The translations under genes were made by a program, and so were the position numbers. From Dryomyza anilis (Eukaryota; Arthropoda; Insecta; Diptera; Dryomyzidae): a stretch of 64,000 bases of DNA. Every line of letters starts with the position of its first letter. Within the stretch, counting starts at the first letter, position 1. Positions 51,745 through 63,359 of the stretch are shown here, piece by piece. Below the pieces are notes generated by a model. The model had not been told where the DNA came from, did no database searches, and saw only the letters and a list, made by a program, of their open reading frames with translations. Location of the stretch: positions 4,608,501 through 4,672,500 of the forward strand of contig OX638133.1 in the NCBI GenBank assembly GCA_951804985.1, in the 5' to 3' direction.

Positions 51745-53185
51745 ATAAAATGTCTAATTAATTTAAATTCAAAAATTTTAAAAATGTATCAAAATTAAAA
51801 AGATAAATAAAAACCATATAAAAACAACAACAAAACAAATAAACTGAACGCTCTAGAAATAGTTTTTAATTACGTAAGAATCTCAGATAAATGCAAATAT
51901 TTTGCATGATTTCCACACCAAGAGCCAGCCAGACACTTAAGTGACACATCAACACCTCGCAACAACAAATGAAAAAATAAAAAAAATGTTGTGCCAACAA
52001 CACTAGATTCAAAAGCAATTTAAATATTTGCTAACTAAGTTTTTTCGTTTTTTTATTGTTGCTGCCGCTGTCAATAATATCATAATGAACAGCGCGACGC
52101 GTCGCGTCACCAACGTCGCCGCTGCTAACCCAGTTAAATTATTTATTATCGATGTTTATGGTCAAAATAGTTGCAACCAATAGGCGGCGACGCAACCAGC
52201 GACAACCGTTAGTGAAAGAGTGAGACATAGATAGCGACATTGATAGAGACGCAGCTGGAGACGAGGAGAGCGGTACAAAAAGCAGTAAGCGATAAGACTT
52301 GCTTTGCATGCGAACGTGGGCCAAATTATGACTGTAAACGCAACAAACACAACTAAGCCAAGTTAAGTGAATTTTATCTTTTTGTTGGTGTTCTTTTAAA
52401 CAGCAGAATCTACTCAGTAGAAATGTCGTTTCGATATCGTAAAAATATCGTTTCGTTTGCTGGGTGGTTTGAAATAGATTCCAAATTTTTATGTTGTTTA
52501 AATTAAATTATAGAATAGAAAATTGGGAAATAGATTTTGAATGTTTTCATAGTTTTCGGTAAAATTAACTTTTTGTAATTTTATAGTAAAATAATTTTAA
52601 CTTTTAGTGAGTTTTTTTTGTGTTTGTTTTGGGTTCTTTTTTCATTATCAAATTTGTGTGCAATGCAAAAAATCATTGATTGACAACGACGTGACATGCG
52701 TCACTTTTTGTTTGTGTTTTTGTCGCTGTGGTTTTTGTCGATATTGCCTGCTGACAGCATTGAATGCGCATTGAACGCGCTTCAAAAACGCATTGAAATG
52801 CGTTGAATGTGCTGTCGGCCGATGGTAACGGTAATTAATGCAGTTGTCACAATTTGTGCTGAAGAAATCTTTAGGTCTGTTTTTGTCGTTATTTTTTTTT
52901 TCCGAAATAGCATTTTTGGTAATTGGGTCAAGACGTTGTTAAGTTGGGCCTAAAGCAACAGTATGTCAAAAATGGACCGCGAAGGCAACACGAACCGTTG
53001 CAAATCCGCAGCAAGCAATGAGTTTTTTTTTTTGGTTCCAAACGATGGTTAACGACATGAAATATCGAAGATGACAGATATTTAAAAAAATCAATTATTA
53101 AAAGGGTTATTTGCATAATAATTTAAAAGAAAAATATTAATTAAAAACATAAATGAATTCTAAATTTTGAAACCATGGATTTCAA
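51745..53185. other. Intron 1 sequence with a GC-richer core
   Basis: 51860-52380 and 52690-52850 are clearly less AT-rich. A 14-base palindrome, cgcgacgcgtcgcg, is at 52093-52106. At 52757-52815, gcattgaa-type words form a small cluster closed by cagca and tgctg. Open frames on the minus strand are short and unsupported. Candidate regulatory DNA. Confidence 0.4.
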
Positions 53186-53239
53186 TAAACAGTTTTCGAA
53201 CTATCAACATTTTATACTTTCAGATAAATTCGGCTTAAT

Positions 53240-53480
53240 AAAAAACCAAATCAAACTACCCCCAAAAATAATATGAAAGAATCCCCAACATTTTTTATAC
53301 GATGAAATAACACCCCCTTTTTTGGAGTTTATTTCATTTTGTTTTGGTGTTATTTCATTATAAAATAACCACCAATGAAATAATACCCAATGCAAATTTT
53401 GAGTTGGGGGTTATTTCATTTTCTGAATTTAGGGTTATTTACTATTGTTTCGGGCTTATTTGATTTCCAATAAACTCAAT
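53240..53480. repeat. Cluster of ggttatttcatt words in both orientations
   Basis: Variants of ttatttcatt and its complement aatgaaataa occur about eight times in 240 bases (for example 53303, 53327, 53349, 53376, 53410). No clean unit length. Confidence 0.6.
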
Positions 53481-53779
53481 TTTTGTTTGGGTTTGAGTGG
53501 AATAAATGATATTGCTAACTACATGATATTACTAACATTTATCAATTGTTTTATTTTTAGAAATATAGGTGCAATTTAAATCATTGTAAACATTGTAACA
53601 TTTATATAATAAAATCATTCCATTTTATAAAAATTAGCTGGACACGTACACGACTCGTGCACATATTTTTTGTGATTTCATTATTAAAAAAAAAATATAT
53701 TATTTATTTTCGATAGTCTTATTGGTTTTGTTTGGTGGATTCTACTATACATTCCAATTTTTAATTAAATTTCGTGAAG

Positions 53780-54720
53780 AGGTATTTTGTTTTTACTTTT
53801 TTGTGTTTTTTTTTTTAATTTTTATGTTTTTGCTTTTGTTTTTATGCTTTTATTTTTAAATTTGTGTTTTGTTTTTGTGTTTTGCTATTGTGTCTTTGGA
53901 CTCGTGCAAAGATTTTGTGTTTTTGCTTTTGTCTTTTGCTTTTTTATTTAGTTTTTCTTTTTTTGTATTTATTTTTAATTTTTTGTTTTTGCTTTTGTGT
54001 TTTGTTTTTGATTTTTTGTATTTGTATTTGTTTTTGTGATTTTGATTTTTCTTTTCTTTTGTGTTTTGTATTTGTTTTTGTCTCTTTGCTTTTGTGTTTT
54101 TGCTTTTGTTTTGCTTTTGTGTTTTTCTTTTGTGTTTTTCTTTTTGCTTTGGTTTTTGTGTTTTTGCTTTTGTGTTTTGCTTTAGTTTTTTTTGTTTTTA
54201 TTTTTGTTTTTATATGTTTGTGTTTTTTGCTTTTGCTTTTGTTTTTGTGGTTTTGTTTTTGTGGTTTTGCTTTTGTGTTTTTGCTTTCGTGTTTTGCTTT
54301 TAATTTTTTGTATTTGTTTTGTGTTTGTGCTTTTGATTTTGCTTTTCTTTTTTTTTTGTGTTTTGTATTTTCTTTTGTTTTTGCCTTTGTTTTTGAGTCT
54401 TTGCTTTTGAATTATTTTGTGTTTTTGCTTTTGTGTTTTTCTTTTTGCTTTGGTTTTTGTGTTTTTGCTTTTATTTTTGTGTTTTTTCCTTTTGTGTTTT
54501 GCTTTTGTTTTTATGGTTTTGCTTTTGTTTTTGAGTTTTTGCTTTTGTTTTTGTGTTTTTGCTTTTGTTTTGATTTGTGTTCTTGTGTTTTTGTGTTTTG
54601 CTTTTGAGTTTTTGCTTTTGTGTTTTTGCTCTTGTTTTTGTGTCTTTGCTTGTGTTTTTGTTTTTGTGTTTTTTGCTTTTGCTTTTGTGTTTTTGCTTTT
54701 GATTTTGTTCTTTTACTTTT
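53780..54720 (+). repeat. (TTTTGC/TTTTGTG)n minisatellite
   Basis: About 0.9 kb of tttttgcttttgtgttttt-like sequence with a loose 12-18-base period. It keeps a 247-codon frame open on the plus strand (F, C, L and V only) and K/Q/T-rich frames on the minus strand. These are composition effects. Confidence 0.92.
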
Positions 54721-55406
54721 AGAACATAATTTCATTATATAGAAATTATAAATAAGTGATTCATAGGAAACATTATTGTTTTTCGTATGATCCCAACATG
54801 ACCCCTAAACATTGCCCCACAAATAACTTTTAAATGTTAGCACATAAATCTTAATTGAATTGAAACATTAAAACATTAATTTCAATTAAAGTTTTCGCCA
54901 CTCAGTGCACTGCAATTATCTACACATTTTACAAGTCGGACAGTGGAGATTCCGTCTTGCGTAAAACTTATTTTAATTAATTGTTGACCATTTCGCAGGC
55001 TTCGCAAACCCCACCAACAAGTGTGTTAAATATTTTGACACCAAAATACATAAAGCATTTCTAATTAAATTTTAAATGCTTTTAATTAATGACTTTGAAA
55101 GGTAGCGAAGTATGGAATGACGTGCACTTGTCTCGTAAGTGATGTTTGACATTTGCAAATTTGATGCGGGTCTATTTTAATGACTGTGTCATTATAAAGT
55201 GCTTAGGAAAAGTGTTTTTTTTTTATTTATTTGAAAAATTTTACTTTGTGTTTCACTATAATCTATGCAATTGACACTCAATTTATTATAAACGATTAGA
55301 AGACTAATTACAATTAATGGTAGCTCATTATTGCAAAATTTGTATTGATTTTATATAAAAATGACTTCATGTTAAGTTATATTTTCTAGCTTATATTAGA
55401 GCCTAC
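54720..55406. other. Intron 1 sequence next to exon 1
   Basis: Unique AT-rich intron ending at the exon 1 donor. No repeat or RNA gene recognised. Confidence 0.5.
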
Positions 55407-55527
55407 CTTGTATAGTTTATCCTTCTGGTACCAGACATCTTCCTCCTCTTCCTGTGGACTAAAAGTCTGATCCAGATTCAGATCATCTCTAGAACGCGAT
55501 AGAATTTTCCGTCTCGACACCATGTTG
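55407..55527 (-). CDS. exp: First coding exon of expansion-like MH2 protein
   Basis: On the minus strand an acceptor (ttgcag) is followed by CAAC and then ATG at 55523. CAACATG is the Drosophila-type Kozak consensus, and no upstream in-frame ATG lies in the exon, so the start is well supported. The exon encodes 39 residues, beginning MVSRRKILSRSRDDLNLDQT. This is a basic, serine/arginine-rich start followed by an acidic run (EEEEDVWYQKD) ending LYK. The donor CAAG|gtaggc falls in phase 0. The acceptor before the ATG means at least one 5' UTR exon lies further right, either beyond the window or unrecognised within it. There is no signal peptide or membrane segment, so the product should be intracellular. 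GC is visibly higher than in flanking DNA. Confidence 0.92.
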
Positions 55528-56480
55528 CTGCAATTGAAGTGAGAAAATATTGGAATTTTCAATAAAAATGTATTTTGAATTATATAAATTTGTATATTTC
55601 ACTTATTATAAAATCATTTTAAAGTTATTCAAAAAGCTGAATAATTATTTAGTCATAAAACCAAAAGTCGGAACCTCTTTAAATTCTTTTGTCTGCAATT
55701 TCTTTATTTCATGCGCCAGTCACTGAACTCTTGAGATTTCCACATGGACTTTAGTCATCCTGAGTGCTGTTCTTTGTCTCTGCTACAAAAAAAAAAGAAA
55801 ACAACGACGGCAACCTTTTTAAAAATGTTTTTAAATTTCCTTGATGCTCCTGGCCAACTCAATATCGCCATGCTGATCATGTTAATGATGTTGTTGAACA
55901 TGTTGTGCTGATGACTTTATTAATATTTCATTAATATGCGCAACGTGTTGTACGAAAAAATACTACAAACTAACTTTGTAATTGAGGCACCGCACAGATG
56001 GAAGAAGGATGGCTGAGGGCGGCTTTTCCAGAATTTAGTTGAATTTAGAGATAATCGTAGTTTTTGTCAAGGTAGAAACAGCATTAATATGCGTAAAGGA
56101 GTTTGATTGTGATGACTAATAAGGTGGTCCTTAGAGCTAACATGTTGCTTGTTAAAAAAAGGGTTTTAAATTTAGACAGAGCTGTATTAATGCTTTAATT
56201 GAGAGGAAGGGGTTTTTTAGGCAGACGTGTTTAGGTTAAAATATAAAATATGTTTTTCGGTAACTACAAAGTTAAACTGAACATTACCGGAAAGCAGGAA
56301 GTGATTTTAAAACAAATAAAATATCTTGCATGATGTTTAAATTAAATAATTTGAATATACGATCGAATAATATTAAAACGTTAAAGTAGTTTTATAATAT
56401 AAAAATACATGTATTAATATAAAACCACTTGGGAAGGTTAGATAACATGGGAAATTTTATAGTAGGTGTTATTACACAGA
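55528..56480. other. 5' intron of the exp-like gene
   Basis: Starts with the acceptor before exon 1. It must contain, or lie downstream of, the 5' UTR exon. No promoter or donor can be identified with confidence. Confidence 0.5.
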
Positions 56481-56900
56481 AAAAAATGTACATCATAATG
56501 ATGAACTCCGTTCTTCAAACCATGATACATTGTTTTGAAGAACCATTCTTAATATTAATGACTAACGCCATCAATGTTATGAATGCTATCATAAATATGA
56601 AGTACACTTGGTAACTGTCGAAAAAGTGTTCTTCAATGTGATGAACTGTATGTGAAGAATACGTTTCATCATATTAATGAACCAAAATATAAAATACAAC
56701 ATATATGTTCCAAATGTCTATCAAAATATTTTTGTTTTCGTTCATTTTTTGCCGTACTTCTCAGTTCTCAAGTAGTTCTTGTATGTTATTTCTTATATAA
56801 TGCTTGCTCGATATGCAGAAATTAGTTAAATGTTTTATAATATATTTATAGTTACAACTTTTTATTAATAAAAAGATATATTTATAAAAAATATATTTAA
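56480..56900 (-). mobile_element. ttcatcatattga-family element, copy 2 (inverted)
   Basis: Reverse complement of 24160-24510. Shared words include aacgtttcatcatattaatg, gaaccaaaatataaaataca, tcagttctcaagtagttctt and aactttttattaataaaaag. The left edge reads acagaaaaaaatgtacatca. Confidence 0.75.
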
Positions 56901-57364
56901 AACAATTTTGTATCTAAAATATTTTTTTTTACAAAATTTCATTTTACAAAAATTGGTTTTCAATAAATTTAATCCGTTTGCTTTAACTTCAACGATTTGA
57001 ATTTATTTGGAAAATACATTTGTTGTAATGTGACATTAAATTTAAAACCGTTTGTTTACAAATTTTCTTTGAAATTCGATCGGAATTCGATCGAAAACCA
57101 GAAAACGTCCATGTTTTGGTTTCGATCGAATTATATGACGCTTTCTGATTTCTCTTCTACTCTTTATTATATGACCATTTAACTTAAAATCAGCACCCTC
57201 AAATGTTATAAAAAATGTATATGGAATGTAACTCTGAATACAGAAAACTAACCCATTACTGGATTTTGGGTATAATAATTCCCAAAATGCGACAAACTTT
57301 GTAATTATTTGTTTTTATGGAAATATTGAGGAAGGATAGGGGTACTAAAAGATACTTTGGAGAT

Positions 57365-58436
57365 CACATATGATCAAGTGTTATATCGAATGAAAGGTAA
57401 TTGAATATCCAATGAACATTACTCAGAACATTTTTAAATTGGTTCTTTAGTTTAAGAGAACTCGATAGGAGAACTTGAAAAAAGCATTTCTTTTTTCAAC
57501 AAAAATTTAAGAAAAATTCATTTAAAAAAATAGAAACAAATAGAGAAAGTAATATGGTACACAAATTTTAATTTTCCAAAATTAGTTCACACAATTTCGA
57601 AGAAATTGAGCTATCAATGACAAAAATATATGCGTAACATTTAAGGATAAAATAAGTTATGTGAACGCAATATAATTGAGTGCTATACAAATAGGCATAA
57701 AAATAAAAAATGTGAGCGGATCACGCTCATTTTTGAGCACCTATTAATAGATGATTGCTTATAAATAATTTTAAATTTTATAACATTATCTTTAATACTT
57801 AACGAGATATGTGATCATAAAAAGTAAACCGATATCTCGTAATGTAGTATGTAGAATGTAGTAGATTACGTTGACTAATTCGACTTATTTTCGAAATATG
57901 AATTACTATTCTCCTAAAATATATTTAAAATAAATTTCACATCATTCGGAATAGCAGTTTTAAAGTTATCGTGTATAGGCGGACATACAGACAGACGGTC
58001 ATATCTAAATCGACTCGAAAAGTGATGTTAACCAAGAAAATATATACTTTTTCATACTAGTCACGCATACTATGGGTATAGGGTATGGGTATAGGTATAA
58101 ACATAAAATGATATTTTTTTAATTAATACTCCATTCTTTCACACGATTTTTTCTGTTATCAAAATGTATTAATAGATTAATTTTAATTTTACATTATTTT
58201 CTTAAAAAATGTGCAGGCTAATTTTAGAATATTCCAAACTGTCCATCATCATTAATTTTTTTACATTTTTTTTATGAGTTTTTAAATAAAATGTTGGCGA
58301 TAAAATTTACATTTTTCGATATCTTCTATAGAGTTTTCCTAAGCCAGTGAACAAATTCCAAAGTATTGTAAGAAATGTTTATTGGATATTTAATTACCTT
58401 TCATTCGATATAACAATTGAGCATATGGGTTTTATT
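57365..58436 (-). mobile_element. Mini-me-like copy within a ~1.07-kb inverted repeat
   Basis: Arms of about 110 bases, 57365-57476 and 58322-58436, are inverted copies (tgttatatcgaatgaaaggt in both senses). Inside, 57700-58105 on the minus strand has a TA block (aagtatatattttc), gaccgtctgtctgtatgtcc and gagcgtgatccgctcac, matching the 35.7-kb mini-me-like element in order. Coding capacity absent. Confidence 0.7.
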
Positions 58437-60010
58437 AAAAGCGAGATATTTACAAATATATGTAACCACTTTTTTGAAAGCTCAACACAACAGTTATTGC
58501 CCGAAATCTCGTAAACCTATCCATAGAAAATATTTTAATTTATATATTCAAATTCTGCGAGTCATTTCGAATAATACAAAAATAATGGAATTTACTGCGC
58601 AAACTTTTTTTTCTCATATTGTTGTGTAGTGTAATTTGTTTCGAATTTTTTTTTCTGGCAATTTTTTTTTTTCGAAAAAATTATTTTTCGGAATTTTTGT
58701 AAAGAAAACTTTGAAAAAAATTTGAAATTTTCGATTTTTTTTTTAAATAATTTTTTTTTTTTTTTTTTTTTGAAAAATTCGTAAAAAAAATTTCTATCAA
58801 TTAAATTATTTAACAAAAAAAAATGCTAGTTTTTTCAAAATGATATTCTATAAATCAACATTAAAGATTTTTTTTTTCGATAAACAAAATATTTGAATGA
58901 TGTTGGATGGAATAACAGTTTTTTGATGTTATTTTAATAGTTTATATCATTAAAATAAGTCAATGTTATAATATATTTTATTTTCAAATACCATAAAATC
59001 AATAAGTATTTTATTGACCATAGATTTTGTCCTGAGTGTATTATTGGCCTTTAACATTTAAATATTTTCAAAATGTCAAATTCAAAAACCAAAGTCGCAC
59101 TGCAGGTGTCTGAAATATGTCAAAATAAGGCCAACAATATGCGTCTCTTTAATAAAGTCTTTTGAATTCTAGTTCAGATTCCGCGCAAAGCTATAAAGTC
59201 TAGTCAACTAGCTATAATTGTAGCAATGTTGCCAACAACTAGGAGCAGCAACAGCAAACCTCGAAACCTCGAACGTGGTCAGAACATAATAATTTGCTAG
59301 ACATGACCTGCATAATAAACGCCAAAGAATTTCAACGTTCAACACTTTTCTTTGCCGTATCTTTTCTTGTGTTTTCTTCTGCTGCTGCTTTTGTGACCGT
59401 AGGTTTATGTTTTATTATTATTTTTTCTACTTTTGCATATTTTTTGATTGTTGTCTTTGTTATTGTTATTCAAATTAGGTTCGCTAACCTGTCAGAGTCG
59501 TAGTCATCATCATCAGCATTATCATCAGCACCATAATCAGCAGCAACAGCAACATCCACTTGTTTGGCTTTTGTTGCTGTTGTTGTTGATATTGTTGCTG
59601 CCATCACTTCTTTGCTGTTATAACAACGTTTATTGCTATTATGTGAGAATTTGTCGCGCTGTCTTAATCACGCTGTGTCAGTGGCATGAATAGACACACT
59701 GAATCGAATAGGAAATTTTACAGGGAGACCCTGCTGTTTTTTTCTTTTGCATAGGCTTTCTTTTTTTTTTTTGCATATCTTACGTAAGCGGTATTGTGAG
59801 GTCTATAGCTATTTTCTTTTTGTATATATTTTTATTTATTGCTTGATATATTTTAAATTGGGACCACATGGAATGAACGCGCATAGGCGCGCATTCCAAT
59901 TGAGTTACAATAGAGTTACATAAATAATATCATTTCAAATTCAGATAAAATTTAATATATGTCTACACTCAGAAAATTGCGTACTATTAACTTATAGAGC
60001 ACATATTGAC
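58436..60010. other. Intronic sequence, T-rich then CAG-rich
   Basis: Long T runs at 58640-58790. CAG/GTT-rich sequence of higher GC at 59210-59690, with short open frames at 59294-59693 in unsupported triplet-biased DNA. Confidence 0.5.
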
Positions 60011-60019
60011 TTAATGGTA

Positions 60020-60359
60020 AAGGGTTTTTCAACAGGGACGCTACAAAAGTAAAGCGACAGGGACAGCAAACGACGCCACATTTATTGCGCTCTTTTGACA
60101 TTTCTCTTCAGTAAGGTTTGCCATTTCATGATGGAAAGTTATACGAATTCGAATTTCGGTAGTAATTTTTAATAATTTCAACTTGTTGTTGGCTCGTATA
60201 TATTTCCATCATGAAATGGCAAACCTTACTGAAGAGAAATGTCAAAAGAACGGCAAGAAATGTGGCGTCGTTTGCTGTCCCTGTCGCTCTACTTTTGTAG
60301 CGTTCCTACTGAAAAACACTTGAAAAAAACTTTTGTAGCGCTCTTATTGAAAAACCCTT
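60020..60359. mobile_element. 340-bp foldback MITE with TA target duplication
   Basis: Terminal repeats aagggtttttcaa/ttgaaaaaccctt are flanked by TA on both sides (60018-60019, 60360-60361). The arms pair for nearly their whole length: 60020-60137 with 60203-60359, including cagtaaggtttgccatttca. The right arm has an extra ~40-base duplication of its end (acttttgtagcg twice). TA duplication suggests mobilisation by a Tc1/mariner-type transposase. Confidence 0.92.
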
Positions 60360-60409
60360 TACAACCACTGAAATAGATCATAACCTACATGGAAGTTATT
60401 TAATAGAGA

Positions 60410-60520
60410 AACCACGGGTAAAGTGGGACATGGGGTAATGTGGGAAATTGTAATTTTTGGATATGTTTTTGCACTTAGAAAAATAAAAACAATTGTCAAG
60501 TACTTCTTAATATGCCGTCA
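60410..60520 (+). mobile_element. Fragment of the gggtaaagtgggac element
   Basis: gggtaaagtgggacatgggg, then atgtgggaaatt, then caattgtcaagtacttctta matches 34857-34955. Only the first ~100 bases are present. The open frame at 60423-60620 lies over it and is not a gene. Confidence 0.8.
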
Positions 60521-60599
60521 ATTTTTAATTTATGGTTATAATCAATACATAACTTTTTATTGCATTTCAAAAACAAAAACAGTTTTTAAAATTTGTAAA

Positions 60600-61125
60600 G
60601 AGTACGTTTCATCATATTAATGAACAAAAACATAAAATACAACGTATATTGAAGTACATGAAGAATGCTATTTATTTGAATAACTACAAATTGTTGAAAG
60701 AAAAAATTTTTTTTAGGACAAATTTTTTTTCGGATAATTTTTATTGAAAAAAAAAAAACAATACTTTAAATTTTTTATAACATTTTTTTCGAATTATTTA
60801 ATTTTTTTTTGATAAAATCGTAAATAAAATTCCATTAGTTTAGCAATATTCATCATATTGAATATTATATTCATAAATATTATGAACAAAATCATACATA
60901 TTATGATTATATTCATCAATATGACGATTCAAATTTATTGTATTGAATATTTCGTTATTATCTATGATGTTCGATGGTATAAGTTCATAATATAATGAAT
61001 ACATTCATCAATATGTCATTTAATGAATGTTGGCATCAACATGATGAATCTGGGTTATTGGTAGAAAAATTCATAATATTTATGAATAAATTCATCATAT
61101 TGATGAATATTGTTTATGTGTATCA
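60600..61125. repeat. ttcatcatattga-rich sequence
   Basis: Contains gtttcatcatattaatgaac like the 24.4 and 56.7 kb copies, then repeated attcatca/tgatgaa words at 60850-61110. Boundaries unclear. Confidence 0.6.
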
Positions 61126-61152
61126 TGACCTTATTACAATTATTACTAGAGA

Positions 61153-61310
61153 TAGTCGGTAGCTCAAGGTTAGTGCGTTGGACTGCGAGCCGAAAGGTCG
61201 CAGGTTCAAGCTTGGACCGGGGCTAACAACATCTTTTCATAGAAACATTTTTCTATACCGCGCTACCTCTCGGCAGTAAATGCCAAACCAACGAGTGTAA
61301 AACATTGCCT
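61153..61310 (+). mobile_element. SINE, 3'-truncated copy
   Basis: The tRNA-like head matches the 23571 SINE (gttagtgcgttggactgcga, B box ggttcaagctt with one change). The body continues to attgcctatgaaa and then stops. The 3' tail is missing. Confidence 0.85.
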
Positions 61311-62740
61311 ATGAAAGTATTTCAACACACAAGCCTTACATCATGTTAAAGTTTTGCAATTTTTCATGTTCAAACTCAACTTATGAATTATTGCGCTTGA
61401 ATTTAACATGGTTTTCAAGTTATTGATTTGCATAAAGTACACGTAACATAATATTTGTCTTTTTGTATTGTTAAATATGTCTTTGTTTATTATTTTTTAT
61501 AGCACCTTTTTTTCTACATAAACTGCAAAACATATAAAGGTGAGGAACAGAGAAGACAAAAAAATACAAAACGGCACCTGCGTGCTTTTGACGGCCTACT
61601 TTAGGAAATTAAGAAATGTGATTCTTAAGCCCTGCAGCAAATATGATTCTTAGCTCAAAGCTCGAACTTGAGTGGTGAGGATAGCAAGTGGTTTTGTTTG
61701 AACGGTGCTTTAGCAGTTGATGACTTCATCATTCACATCATTATGATGCATCATGATGTAATATTATCGGCATCATTTCTTTTTGAAGTTATGACAATCG
61801 TTTGTTCTGTGAAACGCATTTCATTTCTGCGCCATTCTCAAGTGGTTCCTCGTTATTATTTGTTATTCTTTTGGGGAAATTACGTTGCGCAGAAAAATAT
61901 TAAGAAATAATAAATAAATTTGCTGTCAGACGGTGCTAAATAAATACCTGGCAAATTGACTCTTGAAAAAAAAAAACGTTAAAAATTCATTCCAAGAGTT
62001 TTTCGAGTGGTTCTTTTGCAGCCATTTTCTTCGTATTTTCAGCTTATTTTAATTGTTGTGTCACATTTGATTAATTCTGAACGCATTGTGGGCGCCGCTA
62101 AAGTTGTTGTAAGGTGTTTGCCTTATTAAAGAGGCTCTTTAAGCACTCGCTTAGCTTAGGGTTTTTTTATTTTTTTTTTCGGTTGGGCTTAATCAGCAAA
62201 ATTTGTTGGCTTACTTTGGGCACAAATTAATGTATAAACATTTGTTATGCATTTTTTTTACAATTTTTTAAGATTTAAAAAAGGACAAATTGCTGTTTTT
62301 AGGGTTTTTGCTGGTTTAAGATTTGGGCACATTGAGGGTGGACAATGATCGAGTGGTTGGTTATTTTTAAGTCTGATAAATTTAATATTTATTGTTCTAA
62401 GGAAGTTAATGACAAAGTTAAATTTTTGATGTTCTTGAATTTTATTAAAGTCTAAAATTAAACTTTAAAAGTGTGATTAATAAATTATGAAGAAGGATTG
62501 GTTTTTAGAGTTCATTAAAAAGACTTTTTATAAATTGAAATTAACGTATTCAAAATATTTTTCGTCACTGTCATGCAAAAGGATCGAATTTGCATTTTTT
62601 TATATATTGGAAAATCAAATTTTAAAGTTTGAAGTGCTTTAAAAATTAGTAAAACTTAGTTTTTTTTTCAATTTCTTCTGTTTATTTTATTTATTCATCA
62701 ATTATTATAACGTATATAAAATATCTTTGGCTTTGCACAA
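61310..62740. other. 5' intronic sequence, no gene recognised
   Basis: AT-rich with more balanced patches at 61540-61900 and 62040-62160. The 80-codon frame at 61668-61910 has no supporting feature. Confidence 0.5.
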
Positions 62741-62800
62741 TTTACTTACTTACTTACTTAAATGGCCCTTACAACCGTGGGTCGGTATACTGACCAAAAC
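62741..62800. repeat. (TTAC)n tail with a retroposon-like flank
   Basis: ttacttacttacttac is followed by aaatggcccttacaaccg and gggtcggtatactgacc. Short tetranucleotide tails next to such sequence are typical of LINE/SINE 3' ends in insects. Too short to assign. Confidence 0.4.
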
Positions 62801-62840
62801 GCAAATATTTTTGTTTATTATGCTATAACTTTTTATAAGC

Positions 62841-63052
62841 GCAAGATAAAATAGTAATGTAAAGCCATTAATTGTTTGTTTTTAAAGCACCTATCGATTG
62901 GCATAATTATATAAAAATATTTTTCCGAACATTAATTTGCCATTTGGTTTTTGCAGGAAAAAATTTGGAAAAATATTTTTAAATAATGACGCCAATCGAT
63001 AGGTGCTTTAAAAACAAACAATTAATGCCTTTACATGACTATTTTATCTTGC
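62841..63052. repeat. Long hairpin, unit 1 of 2
   Basis: Arms 62841-62909 and 62984-63052 are reverse complements with about five mismatches in 69, and pairing continues inward through aaaaatatttttcc to about 62927. The stem includes aaagcacctatcgattggc. Followed by cgaaaagattcg, as is unit 2. Confidence 0.92.
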
Positions 63053-63149
63053 ACAAATAAAGAGTTATAGGAAAAAAACGAAAAGATTCGTCCTTTGGCA
63101 TGACAAGATTTTCAATTTTTCCAATTTCTTGCTATAAATCTTTATTGGT

Positions 63150-63350
63150 GCAAAATAAAATAGTGGTGTAAAGATATTAATTGTTTGATTTTAAAGCACC
63201 TATCGATTGGCATCATTATGTAAAAAAAATTAACAAACATTTTCTTGCAAATGATAAAAATTAAAAAAAATATTTTAAAATAATGATGATGATCGATAGG
63301 TGCTTTAAAGTCAAACAATTAATGCCTTTACACCACTATTTTATCTTATA
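63150..63350. repeat. Long hairpin, unit 2 of 2
   Basis: Same design 309 bases downstream, same orientation. Arms run from 63150 and to about 63350 and share aaagcacctatcgat. Several bases that differ from unit 1 differ in both arms, so pairing is retained. Confidence 0.9.
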
Positions 63351-63359
63351 CCAAATACA

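Larger units (their letters stand above)
533..55527 (-). other. exp: Gene body of an MH2-domain protein, probably expansion (partial)
   Basis: Three minus-strand exons splice in frame: 55407-55527 (39 codons from the ATG), 30025-30182 (52 codons plus two bases) and 533-605 (one base plus 24 codons). All have AG acceptors and GT donors. The 116-residue product carries an acidic leader and then the N-terminal half of a SMAD-type MH2 domain (W57 to Q116), ending at the RHIG motif that is typical of MH2. No DNA-binding MH1 domain precedes it, as expected for Expansion, a cytoplasmic MH2-only insect protein linked to receptor tyrosine kinase signalling and tracheal tube size. The identification rests on remembered family sequence. 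The MH2 assignment is stronger than the gene name. Introns are 25,224 and 29,419 bp, so over 99% of the body is non-coding. The 3' end and the 5' UTR exon lie outside what can be seen. Confidence 0.82.

Noticed and set aside
53864..54607. 247-codon open frame on the plus strand
   Set aside because: Only F, C, L, V and similar residues from a TTTTGC/TTTTGTG repeat. No ATG context, splice signals or domain.
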